Below are positions 12,894 through 24,450 of a stretch of DNA of 64,000 nt, piece after piece. The stretch is from Ustulina deusta (taxonomy: Eukaryota > Ascomycota > Sordariomycetes > Xylariales > Xylariaceae). The translations under genes were made by a program, and so were the position numbers. Numbering within the stretch: the stretch's first letter is position 1; each line of letters begins with the position of its first letter. The stretch covers positions 1,488,001 to 1,552,000 of the forward strand of contig JAJNNX010000001.1 of assembly GCA_023159155.1 (NCBI GenBank), written 5' to 3'. The notes beneath the pieces were generated by a model. The model was given only the letters and a program-made list of their open reading frames with translations, did no database searches and was not told the DNA's origin.

Positions 12894-15599
12894 ATGCCTA
12901 CTCAACAACCAGCCGGTGTATCGTCACCTAACGATTCCGATTCGGCTTCGAAGCCAAGAAAGTCGGGGTCCCAAGGAAGCATCGAAAGTAAACATGCCGG
13001 GGGTCCGGCTCCCCCTCTTGCGCCAGCTCTAGCGGCCGAAGGCTCCGAGCGGATGGAATCAGCACTAGGCGATGCTCTGTTGCGCCTCTTGAGAATTCGA
13101 AAGGGCCCGAAGAATGGCGGTCTTGATCTCGATGCAGTATGTATTACAATCTCCAGGCTAGGCCAACCTTTTCTTTGGCTGACTTGGATCTTGCAAGACT
13201 GCAACACAACCCAGTATCTGGGATTCCGAGAACGTAGAGGAGTACAAAGCTCTCTACATCCATCCACAATGGGAGAATTATTCTGCTTTCGACCCTTCAT
13301 TCCGTTGGACGTACAGGGAAGAGAACGCAGTAAGACGCAAGGTCGATTGGAAGATCATGGTAAGCGCACGAGTGCGGAAAGGAAAACGAAAAATCAACAA
13401 CAGATTTGACTTTCTTAGGTCTGGGTTTGTGTGATGTTTGCCGCTCTGGACATCGATCGAGGCAACATCTCCAACGCGGTTTCGGACAATTTGCTCGACG
13501 ACCTCGGCCTCACCAGAAGCGACTATGTGAGTGACAATCACCACTTCTTTACTTCCCTAGTAAAGGTGGATTAAATTTTGTATCATCCTAACGGGGGGGT
13601 TTAGAATCTTGGCCAAACGCTTTCCAAGGTCGGATTCCTACTTGCCGAGCTCCCGTCACAGTTGATCTCGAAACGGTCAGTTGGGTCCTCCTAAAGACAG
13701 CAGTGAAGAAAAACACCAACTCACCTTTGGTTTCAGTCTCGGCCCGGACCTATGGATCCCGATTCAGATCTGCATATTTAGTTTCATTTCAGGCGCCCAG
13801 TTCTTCCTTCAAGGTCGAGCTTCGTTCTTGGCCACCCGATTTCTAGTGTGAGTTGTTGGATTGTGGCTGGTTATGCAAGCCTGCGCTTACCGAAACCTAT
13901 CAGTGCAGTATTTCAAGGCGGATTCATCCCGTGAGTCTTCGCCGTCTTGCGAGCGGGGAAATCGGCCCTTTCTGATGGATAACAGCGACATGATCCTATA
14001 CCTAAGTTACTGGTATACTGGTAGAAGGGTAAGCTCACCCATCTCAATTTTCCTCTCCGTGTCACTTAACACATTTGCGCAGCTCCCCATTAGGTTGGCT
14101 TGGTTTTGGACGTCTTCGCAATTAGGTGAGACCAATGTTACATATCAGAGATTCTCGTAGCGGCTTACTCATGCACTCATTTCAAGTCGAAATTGGTGTC
14201 GGCTTCGCTGCTGTCGGTCTTTTATCACTTCGCGGTGTTCTAGGGTATGCAGGCTGGCGATGGTTGTTCCTTGTCGAGTAAGTGAGGCCCTCTGTGAATG
14301 AGCTGATCATCGCTAATATGCTTAGGGGCCTTTTCACCTGTAAGTCAGCACGAAATTCCCGACGTGGGAGATACTGATTTCGTTGCAGTCTTGGTTGGAC
14401 TTGCTTCCTTCTTCTTCATGCCGCAGAGTCCAGCTAAGACAAAGAGCTGGTGGCACCCCAAAGGGTACTTCACTGAGAAGGAAGTGAAGATCATCGTAAA
14501 CTCCGGTAAGCCTGCCGGTTTGGACGAACCTGACTGTATTTCACTTTGTTAATTGTACATTCAGTAATCCGGGATGACCCCGGGAAGGCGGGGATGCACA
14601 ACAGACAAGGTCTTACCGTCGGGCAGATTTGGAAATGCGCAAAGGACTATGATATGTGGCCCCTATACGCTTTAGGATTACTGTTTGGCATACCAAAGTA
14701 TCCAGTCAGCCAATATCTGACACTGTCGTTTCGGGGCCTGGGATTCAACGTCATCCAGAGCAACTTGCTGTCGATACCAAATATTGTTGCTTCTTCTATC
14801 ACCATGTTACTCATCACCGCAGTGAGCGAGTTGGTTCAAAATCGGAGTCTAGTGGCGATGGCAGAAGATCTCTGGCTTCTCCCCAATTTTGCGGCTTTGA
14901 TCGCGCTGCCGGATCCTATCGCGCCTTGGTCGTATTTCGCAATTGCGACTGTCCTATTATCGTTTCCATAGTAAGTACCGAAACCATGGGCTCGTCGAGA
15001 GCTAAGCTGACCGGCTCATAGTACTCACCCCATACAAGTTGCTTGGACAAGCCGGAATGCCGGATCAGTCCAACAGAGGACAGTTTCTGCCGCGTTCGTA
15101 CACAGCTTTCCTCATGCTTGTCGTAATTCTAACTCGGTTGTAGGATCTATAATATATGGGTTCAAGTCAGCGCAATTATCGGGGCAAATGGTTAGTCACC
15201 CTTTTCCTTCTTCTTCTCCCAAAAGCTTTCATTACTAATCGGATTATTCACAGTCTATCAACCAGGGGATGCGCCGCGATACTTCAAAGCAAACACAGGT
15301 TTATTAGTCATCTGTATTTGGATGGTGGTAAGTCCGGATTCTCTTTGCCTTCGTATCCCCTTCGGCATTCAAGAGCTTACGCCACGCATAGGTGGTGCAA
15401 TACCCGGGGACCTACCTTTATTACCGACGAAGAAACTCGCAGAAGGCAAGGATATGGGATGCCATGACACCCGAGGAGCAGGACGAATATAGGAAGACGA
15501 CAACTGACGTTGGTAATAAGCGGTAAGGTTACCTTTGCCCATCATTTTCAATCATCCACTTACACTTTTATCAGACTAGACTTCCGTTTCGCGACCTAA
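12894..15599 (+). CDS. MFS transporter, allantoate permease (Dal5) family
   Basis: A predicted 594-residue plasma-membrane symporter of the anion:cation symporter branch of the MFS, whose relatives carry allantoate, nicotinate, ureidosuccinate or similar anions. The substrate cannot be told. Seventeen exons join in frame: 12894-13136, 13198-13359, 13419-13526, 13605-13675, 13737-13847, 13904-13930, 13986-14028, 14083-14125, 14187-14277, 14326-14339, 14389-14505, 14565-14970, 15022-15093, 15144-15190, 15254-15327, 15392-15522 and 15575-15599. All junctions are GT-AG. Residues after about 130 read WVCVMFAALDIDRGNISNA, GPDLWIPIQICIFSFISG, YLSYWYTGRRLPIRLAWFW and GYAGWRWLFLVEG, the usual family landmarks. 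The N-terminus is Ser/Pro-rich and cytosolic. The start is the first ATG of the frame. No disabling change was seen. Some exons are only 14-47 nt. Confidence 0.85.
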
Positions 15600-16768
15600 T
15601 ATCCCGCGTATTATCCAAAGTCAAAATTAGACGAGACTTTGTTCCAGCGTTAATTAATATGCGTGGTTGAAGGAGTCAACTGCATTATACCTTTTCCGTG
15701 GGATTCTAACAGGCGCAACTATTAGGCTTGAATACATCCGAACATGCGAAGGATCTGGATTGAATTGATTCTTTCAGCACGTATGGCAATGGCTGCGAAA
15801 TAATAATGGACCACTATGGAACCATGGGCCGGAATCGTTGTCACCCATCAGTCGTCGAACCTAAAGCACTTGACAGGCGGCAGGAGAAAGTCTCTACCGC
15901 TATGAATAAATCTCATATAATTTTACATAGGTCCCGTTTGTCAGTATGCCAGTCGATCAGACGGGCATGAAGGCCTGGATAGAAGACCGGCAAGTGTATA
16001 CAATCGAGGGAAGTTCGAATGTCCTCACTTGTTTGAAGTCTTCACTGTATGTCTACCCATGAAGCGATTCCCGACACCATTCAATATCAAGTATCAATCG
16101 CGATTCTATCGGCGATTATGAAAAGAGCTGGTATCAGGGTTTCGAATCGACTCTATTCAGAACACCATCTATTATAGCTGCCAAGGTCCACGTGCCCCTC
16201 CAATCAGACCCTATACCCGGCCTTGGTGGCAGACCTTGACTCGACATACAGTTGATTAGTTTTGCCTATCTCAAATAACTGAGGGCTTGATAATCTCACT
16301 CTCGGGCACCTAGCTGTAGAGCAACGAAGCCGATCCATCTGTTGTCACGGAAAAACGACGCCGTTAGTGCCGTGAAGGTACTAACGGTATATATGGGCCC
16401 ACATCTACGCGACATCTGTGTATAATAGCTACAACGTAGCCCGTAGAAGATTTGAGAGGCCTTTCTCAACAACAAGCGACATCTACCTACCCTCGCGTAG
16501 CCCAGCCATGATAGCCTCAATACAAATGAGATTATCTGGGTGTCTTAATGAGGCCGGCGCACGGACTGTGTAAAAGGCGTGTGAAGGTATTCAACGCGTT
16601 CAGCGCATGTAACAAATCATCACTTCTCGATGGGATCACTGTTGAGAATAGGATACTTGAGGGGATGTAAGTGACACTGGTTGTTGCGCAAGGTCTCTCA
16701 AACATTCTACGGGCTAGACTGTAGCTATGTACAGATGAATCTTCTTTGTGGCCACACCCTTTTGACAA
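15600..16768. other. Intergenic spacer between convergent transporter genes
   Basis: Only short unsupported ORFs. The two transporters converge here, so it should hold both 3' ends. Nothing else was recognised. Confidence 0.6.
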
Positions 16769-18470
16769 TCATATTTCTTTGATGGGCCCGTGGAAGTGCT
16801 GCTTCGCTCGAATAAAATACCACGAGATGCTTGACAAGATTAGAACACCAAACACCAGAACACTCCAATTAGCAGTGCTAGCTGTTGGGTGATTGATCTG
16901 CGGCCAAAATGACCAAAATAAAGTAAAAATGCTGTATAGGCATGCCAAGACGTTATTTGCGATTCCTAATGGCTCAGGAAGTTTCCAGGGGCCCCATATC
17001 AATGTACTTGCGTCGGTGATTTCAAGGTCGGCAATAGAAGTGTGTGGCCGAATCGCCCCGGTGCAACGGCGCCAGAGTAAAAGACCACATACTAGAGTAT
17101 AGGAGGTGAATAGTGCCGCGTTGACGAGAGAGAGCAGTGCCTGCAATGCTACCGCGGATCCTAGTACAATGAGAGACAGCAATATTGTTATCGCATAAGT
17201 AACAAATATGGCGTTGACCGGAAGAGAATCCTTTGAGAGCTATTCCCACATTTAAGACAGAGTCAGTCGTGCCCAGGGGTTTTTTATTAGCGTGTTGACT
17301 TACCTTTACCATAAACTGATGAAACGGGAGGCCTCTATCCCGTGAAAACGACCAAATCATACGTGATGCTGATGCATATATTCCGACACTGGCGGCAATG
17401 GACAACACTAAAATAACGCTGCCCAAAACAACAGCACCAACGGTTGAGTTGAGTGCAGACTGGAAGATCTGCAACGAGGGGTAGAATAGGGTATCGGCAG
17501 CTGCTACTGCGGCTTCCAGATCGGTTGCGCAGAAAAGGAGTGCTACAATAATCGCAAATGCTAAAGTTTCGTTGATGAGAATGGTGTAAATCAGCGCCCT
17601 TGGTACGACAATGGGCGCTGACTGGGTTTCCTCTGACATGTGGACTGCACAATCCGCTCCGAGGAGTGAGCTTGCCATTGTAGGGAGACCTACAAGGAAG
17701 GGCAGACCTTGGCTCGGCCAATTTCCATTATTCCGAAACGTAGTGAAGACATCAGAGGCGCTGTTATGTGGTGCCAAATAAACCAGTGGAATCAATACGC
17801 CGAAGAAGCCGACGAGATGAAGAACAAGTATGAGGCCTTCGAACTCTGAAAGGGCCCGGCCTGAGATTGAATTCATCAATACACATAGCAAACTTGTTGC
17901 CCACATGAGCAGCACCGTTTGCCATGCTTGTGGTTCGTAGTTCGGATGAGCTAAAACAACAATGGCTTGTAACAACGTAGCAATGAGATACCCAACAGAC
18001 GCAGCAATTGCTTGCCAAGCTGTGGCAGTAAGCCAGGCAGTCATCTATGTGAGGAATATAGCGACTGAGGTTAGAGCTAGCATCGCGACCCAGTGGTCTC
18101 GAAGATCGGGTTTTGTTAGAATAGAACGGTAAGTTGAATCGGGATTTCCCTTACATTGTCCACCCGCAGTTGGGGCCATAGATGCAAGCTCTGCTAGAGC
18201 AACATACACAGATAAAACACCGATCCAGTTGACAACAAGACCCCATACCACTCCAGCGGCGCCGTCGATCAGCAATGTGGGAACTGATGTCAACAAGATG
18301 CTTTCCCAGGAACAGAGTGCTGTACAGGATATCCCCAGAATGGACATGAACCCAAAGCTGCGATTAAGCCGTGGTTGCTTCCCTAACCTTTGAAGAATCG
18401 CATCATCGTCTGTAGACAGTGATGCATTGCGATTATTCGCAGCATGGTGTTTAAAATCGTCTTTGTACAT
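16769..18470 (-). pseudogene. GABA/choline-type amino-acid permease with one internal stop
   Basis: APC-superfamily permease, with 526 codons if the stop is ignored. Three exons (18470-18155, 18097-17304, 17239-16769) join with correct phases across GTAAGG and GTAAGT donors. Exon 1 carries LNRSFGFMSILGISCTAL and LAELASMAPTAGGQ, and the first junction restores YHWVAM, all landmarks of the Uga4/choline-permease branch. Later exons show EETQSAPIVVPRALI, SRMIWSFSRDRGLPFH and VNAIFVTYAITILLSL. The frame is open except for TAG at 18045-18047, immediately before MTAWLTATAWQA in transmembrane segment 3. This fits a TGG-to-TAG change. It is either a recent pseudogene, a polymorphism or a sequence error, because nothing else is damaged. 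It would import amino acids or GABA if functional. Confidence 0.82.
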
Positions 18471-18987
18471 GATAAAATTCTGATGAAATCACATGAATAG
18501 GGGAATCAAGAATGAACTGTGTTGATATGGCATGAGGAAGGACAGCACAATGGACTCCAGGAAACCATGGAATGAGGCGAACGATGGTTGACTCTATTGT
18601 TCGGAGCTTGGGATAAGAGAGCTTGCTGATCAGATCGTGCTCGGCGAGTATTGCTGCTCATTGGCAATCTCGAGCTGTTGGTGATGATTTGGGTTGCATG
18701 CAGAAGATCCACAAACTAAGCATCCATTCCGCCTTTGTGCCGACTGCCAGGGGCGTGTCGGCGCATCCGCAGAGGCAATCAACGTAACACTGATTTTTGG
18801 ACCCCAACAAACCAACATGCATTGACCCCATCCCGCAGTTAATGAGACCTTGGGCGGAAAACTGACCTCATCCCTGTGTTGGACATGGCTTTGTGGCTAT
18901 AATAAGTGCCTTTTTTTCTCCGCTACCTGGGTGCAAGAAGCTCCTATTCTCGTTCTTCAGCAAGCTAGTGTTTACAAGTCCTTGATA
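18471..18987. promoter_or_regulatory. Shared divergent promoter region
   Basis: A 517-bp gap between the divergently transcribed permease and iminopeptidase genes. A TATAATAAG-like box at about 18898-18906 lies about 85 bp before the iminopeptidase ATG. Co-regulation is inferred from position only. Confidence 0.4.
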
Positions 18988-19972
18988 ATGGCAGCCACTA
19001 GTCTTGAAGGTGAGGTGGGTTTCGACGCACCGGGCGGTGGGAAACCCGGTCATACTTGGTACAAAGTACACGGCGATCTTGAGAACTCTCAGCTCCCAGC
19101 TCTCGTAGCTCTGCATGGCGGCCCCGGCGCCGGTCATGAGTACCTATCACCACTCACCAACTTGTACTCCAAGTACGGTGTCCCTGTCGTATTTTATGAC
19201 CAAGTTGGCTGCGGGCGGTCTACTCATTACCCGGAAAAGATGGGAGACACCTCATTCTGGACGTTTGACCTGTTCGTTCAAGAGCTCGACAACCTAGTCG
19301 ATCACCTGAATCTGCGCGAGAAGGGCTTTTTCCTCCTCGGACAGAGTTGGGGTGGCATGCTGGGTGCTGATTATGCCACCCGGAACCCGAAAGGGCTGCG
19401 CAAGTTGGTCATTGCTAGCTCTCCGGCTAGTGTCCCTCTCTACGTCGTCGGGAATGACCAACTTAGATCTGAATTGCCAGACGATATCCGACAAGCACTG
19501 GAGAGCACCAATCATGATACTCCAGAATACGAGAAGGCTAGCGCGTTCTTCTACAAGAAACATGTGTGCCGACTCAATCCGCGCCCAGATGATGTTAAAA
19601 AGGCATTTCAAAACCTGCAGGAAGATGCAACTGCATACATGACCATGTAAGATTCTTAACCCGATTCTCCGGTTCAAATCGCAATGCTGATTATCACGAA
19701 ATAGGCAAGGGCCTTCGGAGCTCGTCATAGTTGGCAGTCTCAAAGACTGGGAGGGCTGGAAGATTGCCGACAGAATCGGGGTGGATACACTAGTGTTGAA
19801 TGGTAGATACGACGAGATGACAGACATCTGCGTTGAGCCCTGGTTTAAGGCCATCCCTCGTGTCAAGTGGGTTACATTTGAAAACTCGAGTCACATGGCG
19901 CATTGGGAAGAGCCGGACCGTTTCCTTGAAGTCTGTGGTGGTTTTCTTTCCGATTACAGACCGCGCGCATGA
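18988..19972 (+). CDS. Proline iminopeptidase / L-amino acid amidase (S33 family)
   Basis: An alpha/beta hydrolase of 308 residues that removes N-terminal proline from peptides, or hydrolyses amino-acid amides as some fungal relatives do. Two exons (18988-19646, 19705-19972) are joined by a GTAAGA...ATAG intron. Key motifs are the oxyanion loop HGGPGAGHEY at about residue 48, DQVGCGRS at about 75, and the nucleophile GQSWGG at about 120. The second exon supplies NGRYDEMTD with the catalytic Asp and SSHMAHWEEP with the catalytic His. No signal peptide is present, so it is cytosolic. An upstream in-frame ATG at 18850 would add 46 unlikely residues. The start at 18988 begins MAATSLEGEVGFD, which fits the family. 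The divergent amino-acid permease suggests a peptide or amino-acid uptake and breakdown pair. Confidence 0.9.
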
Positions 19973-20412
19973 ATGTTGGTTAGGCGCCCTTGAGAGTCCT
20001 TGTTGGTGCTAGAATCTACGTGCTGCAGCCATCCAGGGTGGTTGTTAGGTGCCTACTAGGATAAGAGTCCTTTAGCTGCCACTCATTAGTCTCCGTATCT
20101 GGCGATCTGTTAGGTGACGTGAATATGCAGTTGGGATTCCGTGGGGAGCGGCAGTGATCCGCTGATACCCGGTCTAAGACTAGTAAATTGTCAGCTTGTA
20201 GATCGACAAACGCGACTTTTCGGTGAACTGACTTCCGGGAAGCCAGTCTTGCGGCTCTATTGGGCACATTACCTGGCCTGAATCTCATGCATGTTGGACC
20301 ATGCTGACAGTCTGCCGAGGCCTACATGGCGGTAAGTAATTACTCTAGCTGTAGACTGCAATGGTCTGGTGTTGTATTGAGTTCTAGAATGGATGGAGAG
20401 CTAACACTGTTA

Positions 20413-20514
20413 CTACTGTGTACAGGGCTCTATATAGCGTATGTGGGTCATGTGACACTGGCTGTTAGTGTTGCCTGACCCACTATAGCCTACACGAGGC
20501 CCTGTACACAGTAG
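20413..20514. repeat. 102-bp inverted-repeat element (MITE-like)
   Basis: The left arm CTACTGTGTACAGGGC is mirrored by GCCCTGTACACAGTAG at the right end. The inner arms also match imperfectly (GTGGGTCA…/…TGACCCAC), so the whole can fold into one long hairpin. It has no coding capacity. A diverged relative lies at 668-800. Confidence 0.75.
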
Positions 20515-20748
20515 CAGGAAGCAGCTAAAGTACCATGCATCATGGGGTACTGACGGGAAGGCGAGCGGACTGTCGCCTATCAAATCCTTGATCATCGGTT
20601 TGTTCCCATCGCACAGGGCCCTCAGTACAAACACAGCCTCGAAAGTCAAGTTTCACACGAAATCATACCTTTACCCGCCTATTCGTAGATTCCAAATCCA
20701 ACCAGTATCAGCATGTCTTGATCATGAACATCAATAAATTACGAATGA

Positions 20749-21419
20749 CTAGTACATCTTGCTATCCTTCATCCCAGGCCGAGAGAACCCGCCTCCGCAT
20801 TGAAATGCAGTTCCAAAAAAGGATGAAGCCATAGCACCAATGATGATTGTGGCCACGACTAGGACTATCAAGCAATGACTTCGATTGGGAGATAATGCCA
20901 GAAAGTTTTCACAAACAGAAAGCTTTGCAAAGCCAAGGGCTATTTGGATCAGGAGCTCCGCCGCGTAGTCTGCCTGTTACCCAGAGTTAATGAACGTGTC
21001 AACGGCTGGGTCATCGATCCAATTTCATCTATCTTCTTACTTTGAGACCACCTTCGAGTTCATTCGGTAGTATCTTGTCAAGATCCTTTCCGAGAATCCT
21101 ACTTTGCGGTAGCCCGACTATTATGGACTCACCAAGTCCGAAAATCTTCAGGTACATCAGCATAGCCATGACTCTGAAGTGGGACATGAGGGGACACTCA
21201 TACAAATGAGCATAGTATGAAGGCATCTTCGCGTGAAAAAGATTTCCCGCTCTTAATGAAAAACCGAGTCAACAGTCGAAACAGAAACATCAACGAAGTA
21301 ACGGCAAGTAACAGCCATGCCACCAATTGTATGATTGAATTCAGATCGGGTCCTTCAGTGGTTGCAGCTGAAGACAGAGCTTTCCCATAACCTGATTTTG
21401 CTGCTCGCGGAGAACTCAT
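20749..21419 (-). pseudogene. Rhodopsin-like fungal membrane protein, broken and truncated
   Basis: The minus strand shows parts of the fungal integral-membrane family often annotated as rhodopsin domain (PF20684). The first block, from ATG 21419, has NSIIQLVAWLLLAVTSLMF and a basic loop. The second has YLKIFGLGESIIVGLPQSRI and ends LEGGLK. After a GTAAGA...AACAG intron (about 21036-20974) comes ADYAAELLIQIALGFAKLSV, another membrane segment and a stop at 20749. The link between blocks one and two changes frame across only about 30 nt, too short for a normal intron, and the protein ends near 190 residues against the usual 300-400. It therefore looks like a remnant. The function of the family is unknown; a role in surface sensing has been proposed for relatives. 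Confidence 0.6.
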
Positions 21420-22482
21420 TGAGAAGACGTAGATGATAGAGTTGGCGACTAAGAAAGGTTGTGCGATTAATTTGGGGAGTATCCAAATTGTCCAGGATAT
21501 TGGCGTCGACAAGGCAGAGTACGATGACTCGGAAATGCCGACTTGAGGCACGCCATCCGACGTTGTATTTTGTTGGTAGTGGCAGATCTTGACGGCGTTA
21601 TGCAGCGTATCCAACATGTTCTGCACGGAACTAACAACTTGATAGAGAACCATAAGGTCCTGTACACAGTAGTCACCGTGCTAGCCCTCCATTCAATCTA
21701 CACTTACAATAACAACCAAGACCATTCCGCCTACACACCGTATTATTGGGGTCCGTGACGTGCTTTGCTATCCCGATCTCAGGTAAAAACCTATAACGTC
21801 CCCTATGATACTGATTGACTGACTGAAGCCATACTCCGGGAGAGGGATATGATACAAGAGACAAGCTTACCACCCGTGATCACACCGACGGATTGGTGCA
21901 GAGGAGCAAGGATTTCATCATTACGTTGTCAGACATTGTCAACGAAGACGATGACATTGTAGCTAGAGAGAAAGACTTCATCATTACGGCAGCCGATATC
22001 GTCACAGAGAGTTAGAATAAACCGGTCCTAGTTAGTCCACCGCCAAGCACTGCATTCGTGGTGACATACTACATAAAACCTCCTCCTACCCTTGAATCGT
22101 TGAACCTCGACGCGTTTGGGCTCTCAACTGGCTTGTCTCTTCATCACCTTTCATCACATAGCTGGCATTCGTCTTCAACAATGAGAACACGGAAGATGAG
22201 CCTTGTTATCAACCGCAGTCCACGAATCAGTGTATCCTGCGTGTATGGCTTGTCTCTATGTGACTTCAGTAGACCTTGACACACCCAGTTCAGTTCTAGC
22301 TGTGTCAGTAGGCCGGATAATCGTTTGAATTTATGTAGTTGGCATGGAAGTTGCCGCAGAATAAAGCATACAACACTTCAAGCCCTGGCGAATCAATATA
22401 TTACTGGTAGACTCGATTACTCTACGGAAAGTACACCGGAGCTGGGAGCGCTGATCAACGACTTGCATGAAATATAAACTCC

Positions 22483-22600
22483 CCTGAGTCTAGCTCCCCT
22501 ATAAACCTAGTTTTTTTTCTGTTTTTTTTTCTTTCTTCTTTAGCTTAAAATCTTTGTCCATAGTATTAATATACTAGCTATGAAAGTTTTACTTCACTGA
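22483..22600 (+). repeat. LTR remnant related to the nested gypsy element
   Basis: CTATAAACCTAG, a T/C-rich tract, TTTAGCTTAAAATCTTTG and ATAGTATTAATATACTAGC match, in the same order, the reverse complement of the 240-bp LTRs at 2199 and 8115. It carries fewer C-to-T changes than those copies. No partner LTR or internal region is nearby, so it is a solo LTR or fragment. Confidence 0.65.
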
Positions 22601-22853
22601 TCGTAACAATAGGTAGGTTAGTCTAGATAACTTGGGCTAGGACCTATGACCTATAGACCCTAAAAACGAAGGCTTCTTTGCCCCTGCATTAAAGGGGCCT
22701 CTAGTATAAAAATATTAGTATTAATAATGTTTACTTGACTATATTGTTTAGATTAGCACCTCTATTACCTCAATTATATAGTATATACTATAATAATAGC
22801 TTTAATTAATAATCCCGTCCAAATTTCGTGGGGTAAGGTTCATGGAGAACTCC

Positions 22854-22917
22854 AATTTCGGATGCTAGAACCTCCAGTCTTGGAGGCTTCCATACCAACA
22901 CTTCAATATTTGTATGC
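22854..22917. repeat. Dispersed 63-bp repeat, copy B
   Basis: Matches copy A (12583-12645) nearly base for base from TTCGGATG to TTGTATGC. Confidence 0.6.
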
Positions 22918-23000
22918 AATACTTGAGACCTGTAAAGAATCAAACGGAGCGCTTTGCTGACTACTTTAGATACTTGTGTGTGTCACAAGTAGTAATTACC

Positions 23001-23035
23001 GAGGCTTCCATACCAACTCTTCAACATTTGTATGC
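23001..23035. repeat. Dispersed repeat, truncated copy C
   Basis: Only the GAGGCTTCCATACCAAC…TTCAACATTTGTATGC half of copies A and B is present, 85 bp from copy B in the same direction. Confidence 0.5.
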
Positions 23036-24450
23036 AAAATATAAATATGATTTGAATGCATGCCGATACTACATAGTCCTTATCGTACTCGCCTGTTGCA
23101 GTGCCACCATGTAGCAGTGCAGATGGTCAAGTCGCCCTTCTAGTACTACGAGTCCTGTTGTGAGTTTATATATGATCTGTAGGGATGTTACAGAATGTGT
23201 ATAATAACTGGAGGTGGTCAAGTGCTATGCTGGGCGAGAATCTACTTTTGATAGTGTTACGGTATGGCACTGTAGTTCTGCTCCGCGACAAGGTGCTACC
23301 TACTTCTGTATTGACAGGGGACGATAACAATTAAGCGTATTTCTCTTGTTAGGTCACTCAACACGTCTACATGGATGGGCTTTCGGGTTGCGAGACGTAG
23401 ATGTCTTTTAATATTTTTCTAAGTACAGCGTACATAGCATCTATGACTATTTGCCAAACAGATAGTATTATTACTCATCCCCAGGGACTCTTTCCATCTT
23501 CCGCACGTATCGCAAAAAAAAAAAAAAAAAACCAAGTCATCAGTCTCGAGAATTTCAAACAACCGACGTATTACACAAGAGTCATAATTATGTTAGTCAT
23601 GGTTACCTGATATTAGGCATCCGCGACTCCTGCTTCCGATGCCCATAGCCGATGATCAATTCCGGTGCCGTGTGAAAAGTCCTTGATTATACGACGTGCA
23701 ACTTCGCTAAATCTTATTAGTGTACAAAATGATCGATCATAACAAAATGAGGCGGCTGTCACACCTTCTGGAACGAAAAAGGTTTTATACATGGCAGAGA
23801 CCGTCAATATCGTTAGCCTACGCAACAAGAAGCATTCATTGTATTACCCTATACCTGAGGTTCTGACAGCAACCGCTCCTGTATTTCATTTGTCAGCGTC
23901 GATGAATACGATCATAGTGGCTCTCTTCTTTAAGACCGCCTTCAAACCATCGACTGCCCTTTAACCATGGTGCAAAGTGTAGACATATTTTGGGGTTTAG
24001 AAGGGGAATTTTCTCTGCAATATTAAATGAGGTTTTAGCTGATTCTTTTGCATCCAAGCTATTCTAGCCTCTGAAGCGATTTGTATATGCCCAGTCTCAA
24101 GGAGTTGGCGAGGAGATCGTTTCGGAAACTGATATTCGCTTTTACATCATTGTCTATGGAGATCATTATCGGATGGACCGTATCACCAAATGGAGGAATT
24201 ATAGCAAACAATATGAATCTATGCGATCCAGTTCAGAGAGAAACCGGTTTCGAGTAGCTGTTGTGCATCCAACTCCTGTAGATACCTTGAGGTTTCTGGT
24301 CGAAACTGAAAGTGAGAAATGCTAGAGAATTTACAAAAATCCTATATTAATAGCTCTTGGTCCTGGAATGATTCCCATCACTTCACTTCTACATCACCAT
24401 CCTTCACACCATCGCTAACAATCCTCACATTCACTCAGACGTCGCTCACA

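Larger units (their letters stand above)
21420..24450. other. Gene-poor spacer with repeat debris
   Basis: No convincing gene. It contains an LTR remnant (about 22483-22600), two copies of the 63-bp dispersed repeat, an AT-rich patch at 22690-22815 and an A19 homopolymer near 23512-23530. A faint tandem theme (TCATCATTACG) recurs at about 21916 and 21978. Confidence 0.5.

Noticed and set aside
18047..18155. A longer first intron in the permease that would remove the stop
   Set aside because: Using the TAG as acceptor shifts the frame and deletes the conserved HWVAM block.
21197..21236. A 30-nt GT-AG intron in the rhodopsin-like gene
   Set aside because: Too short for a fungal intron and does not restore the frame, so a frame break is more likely.
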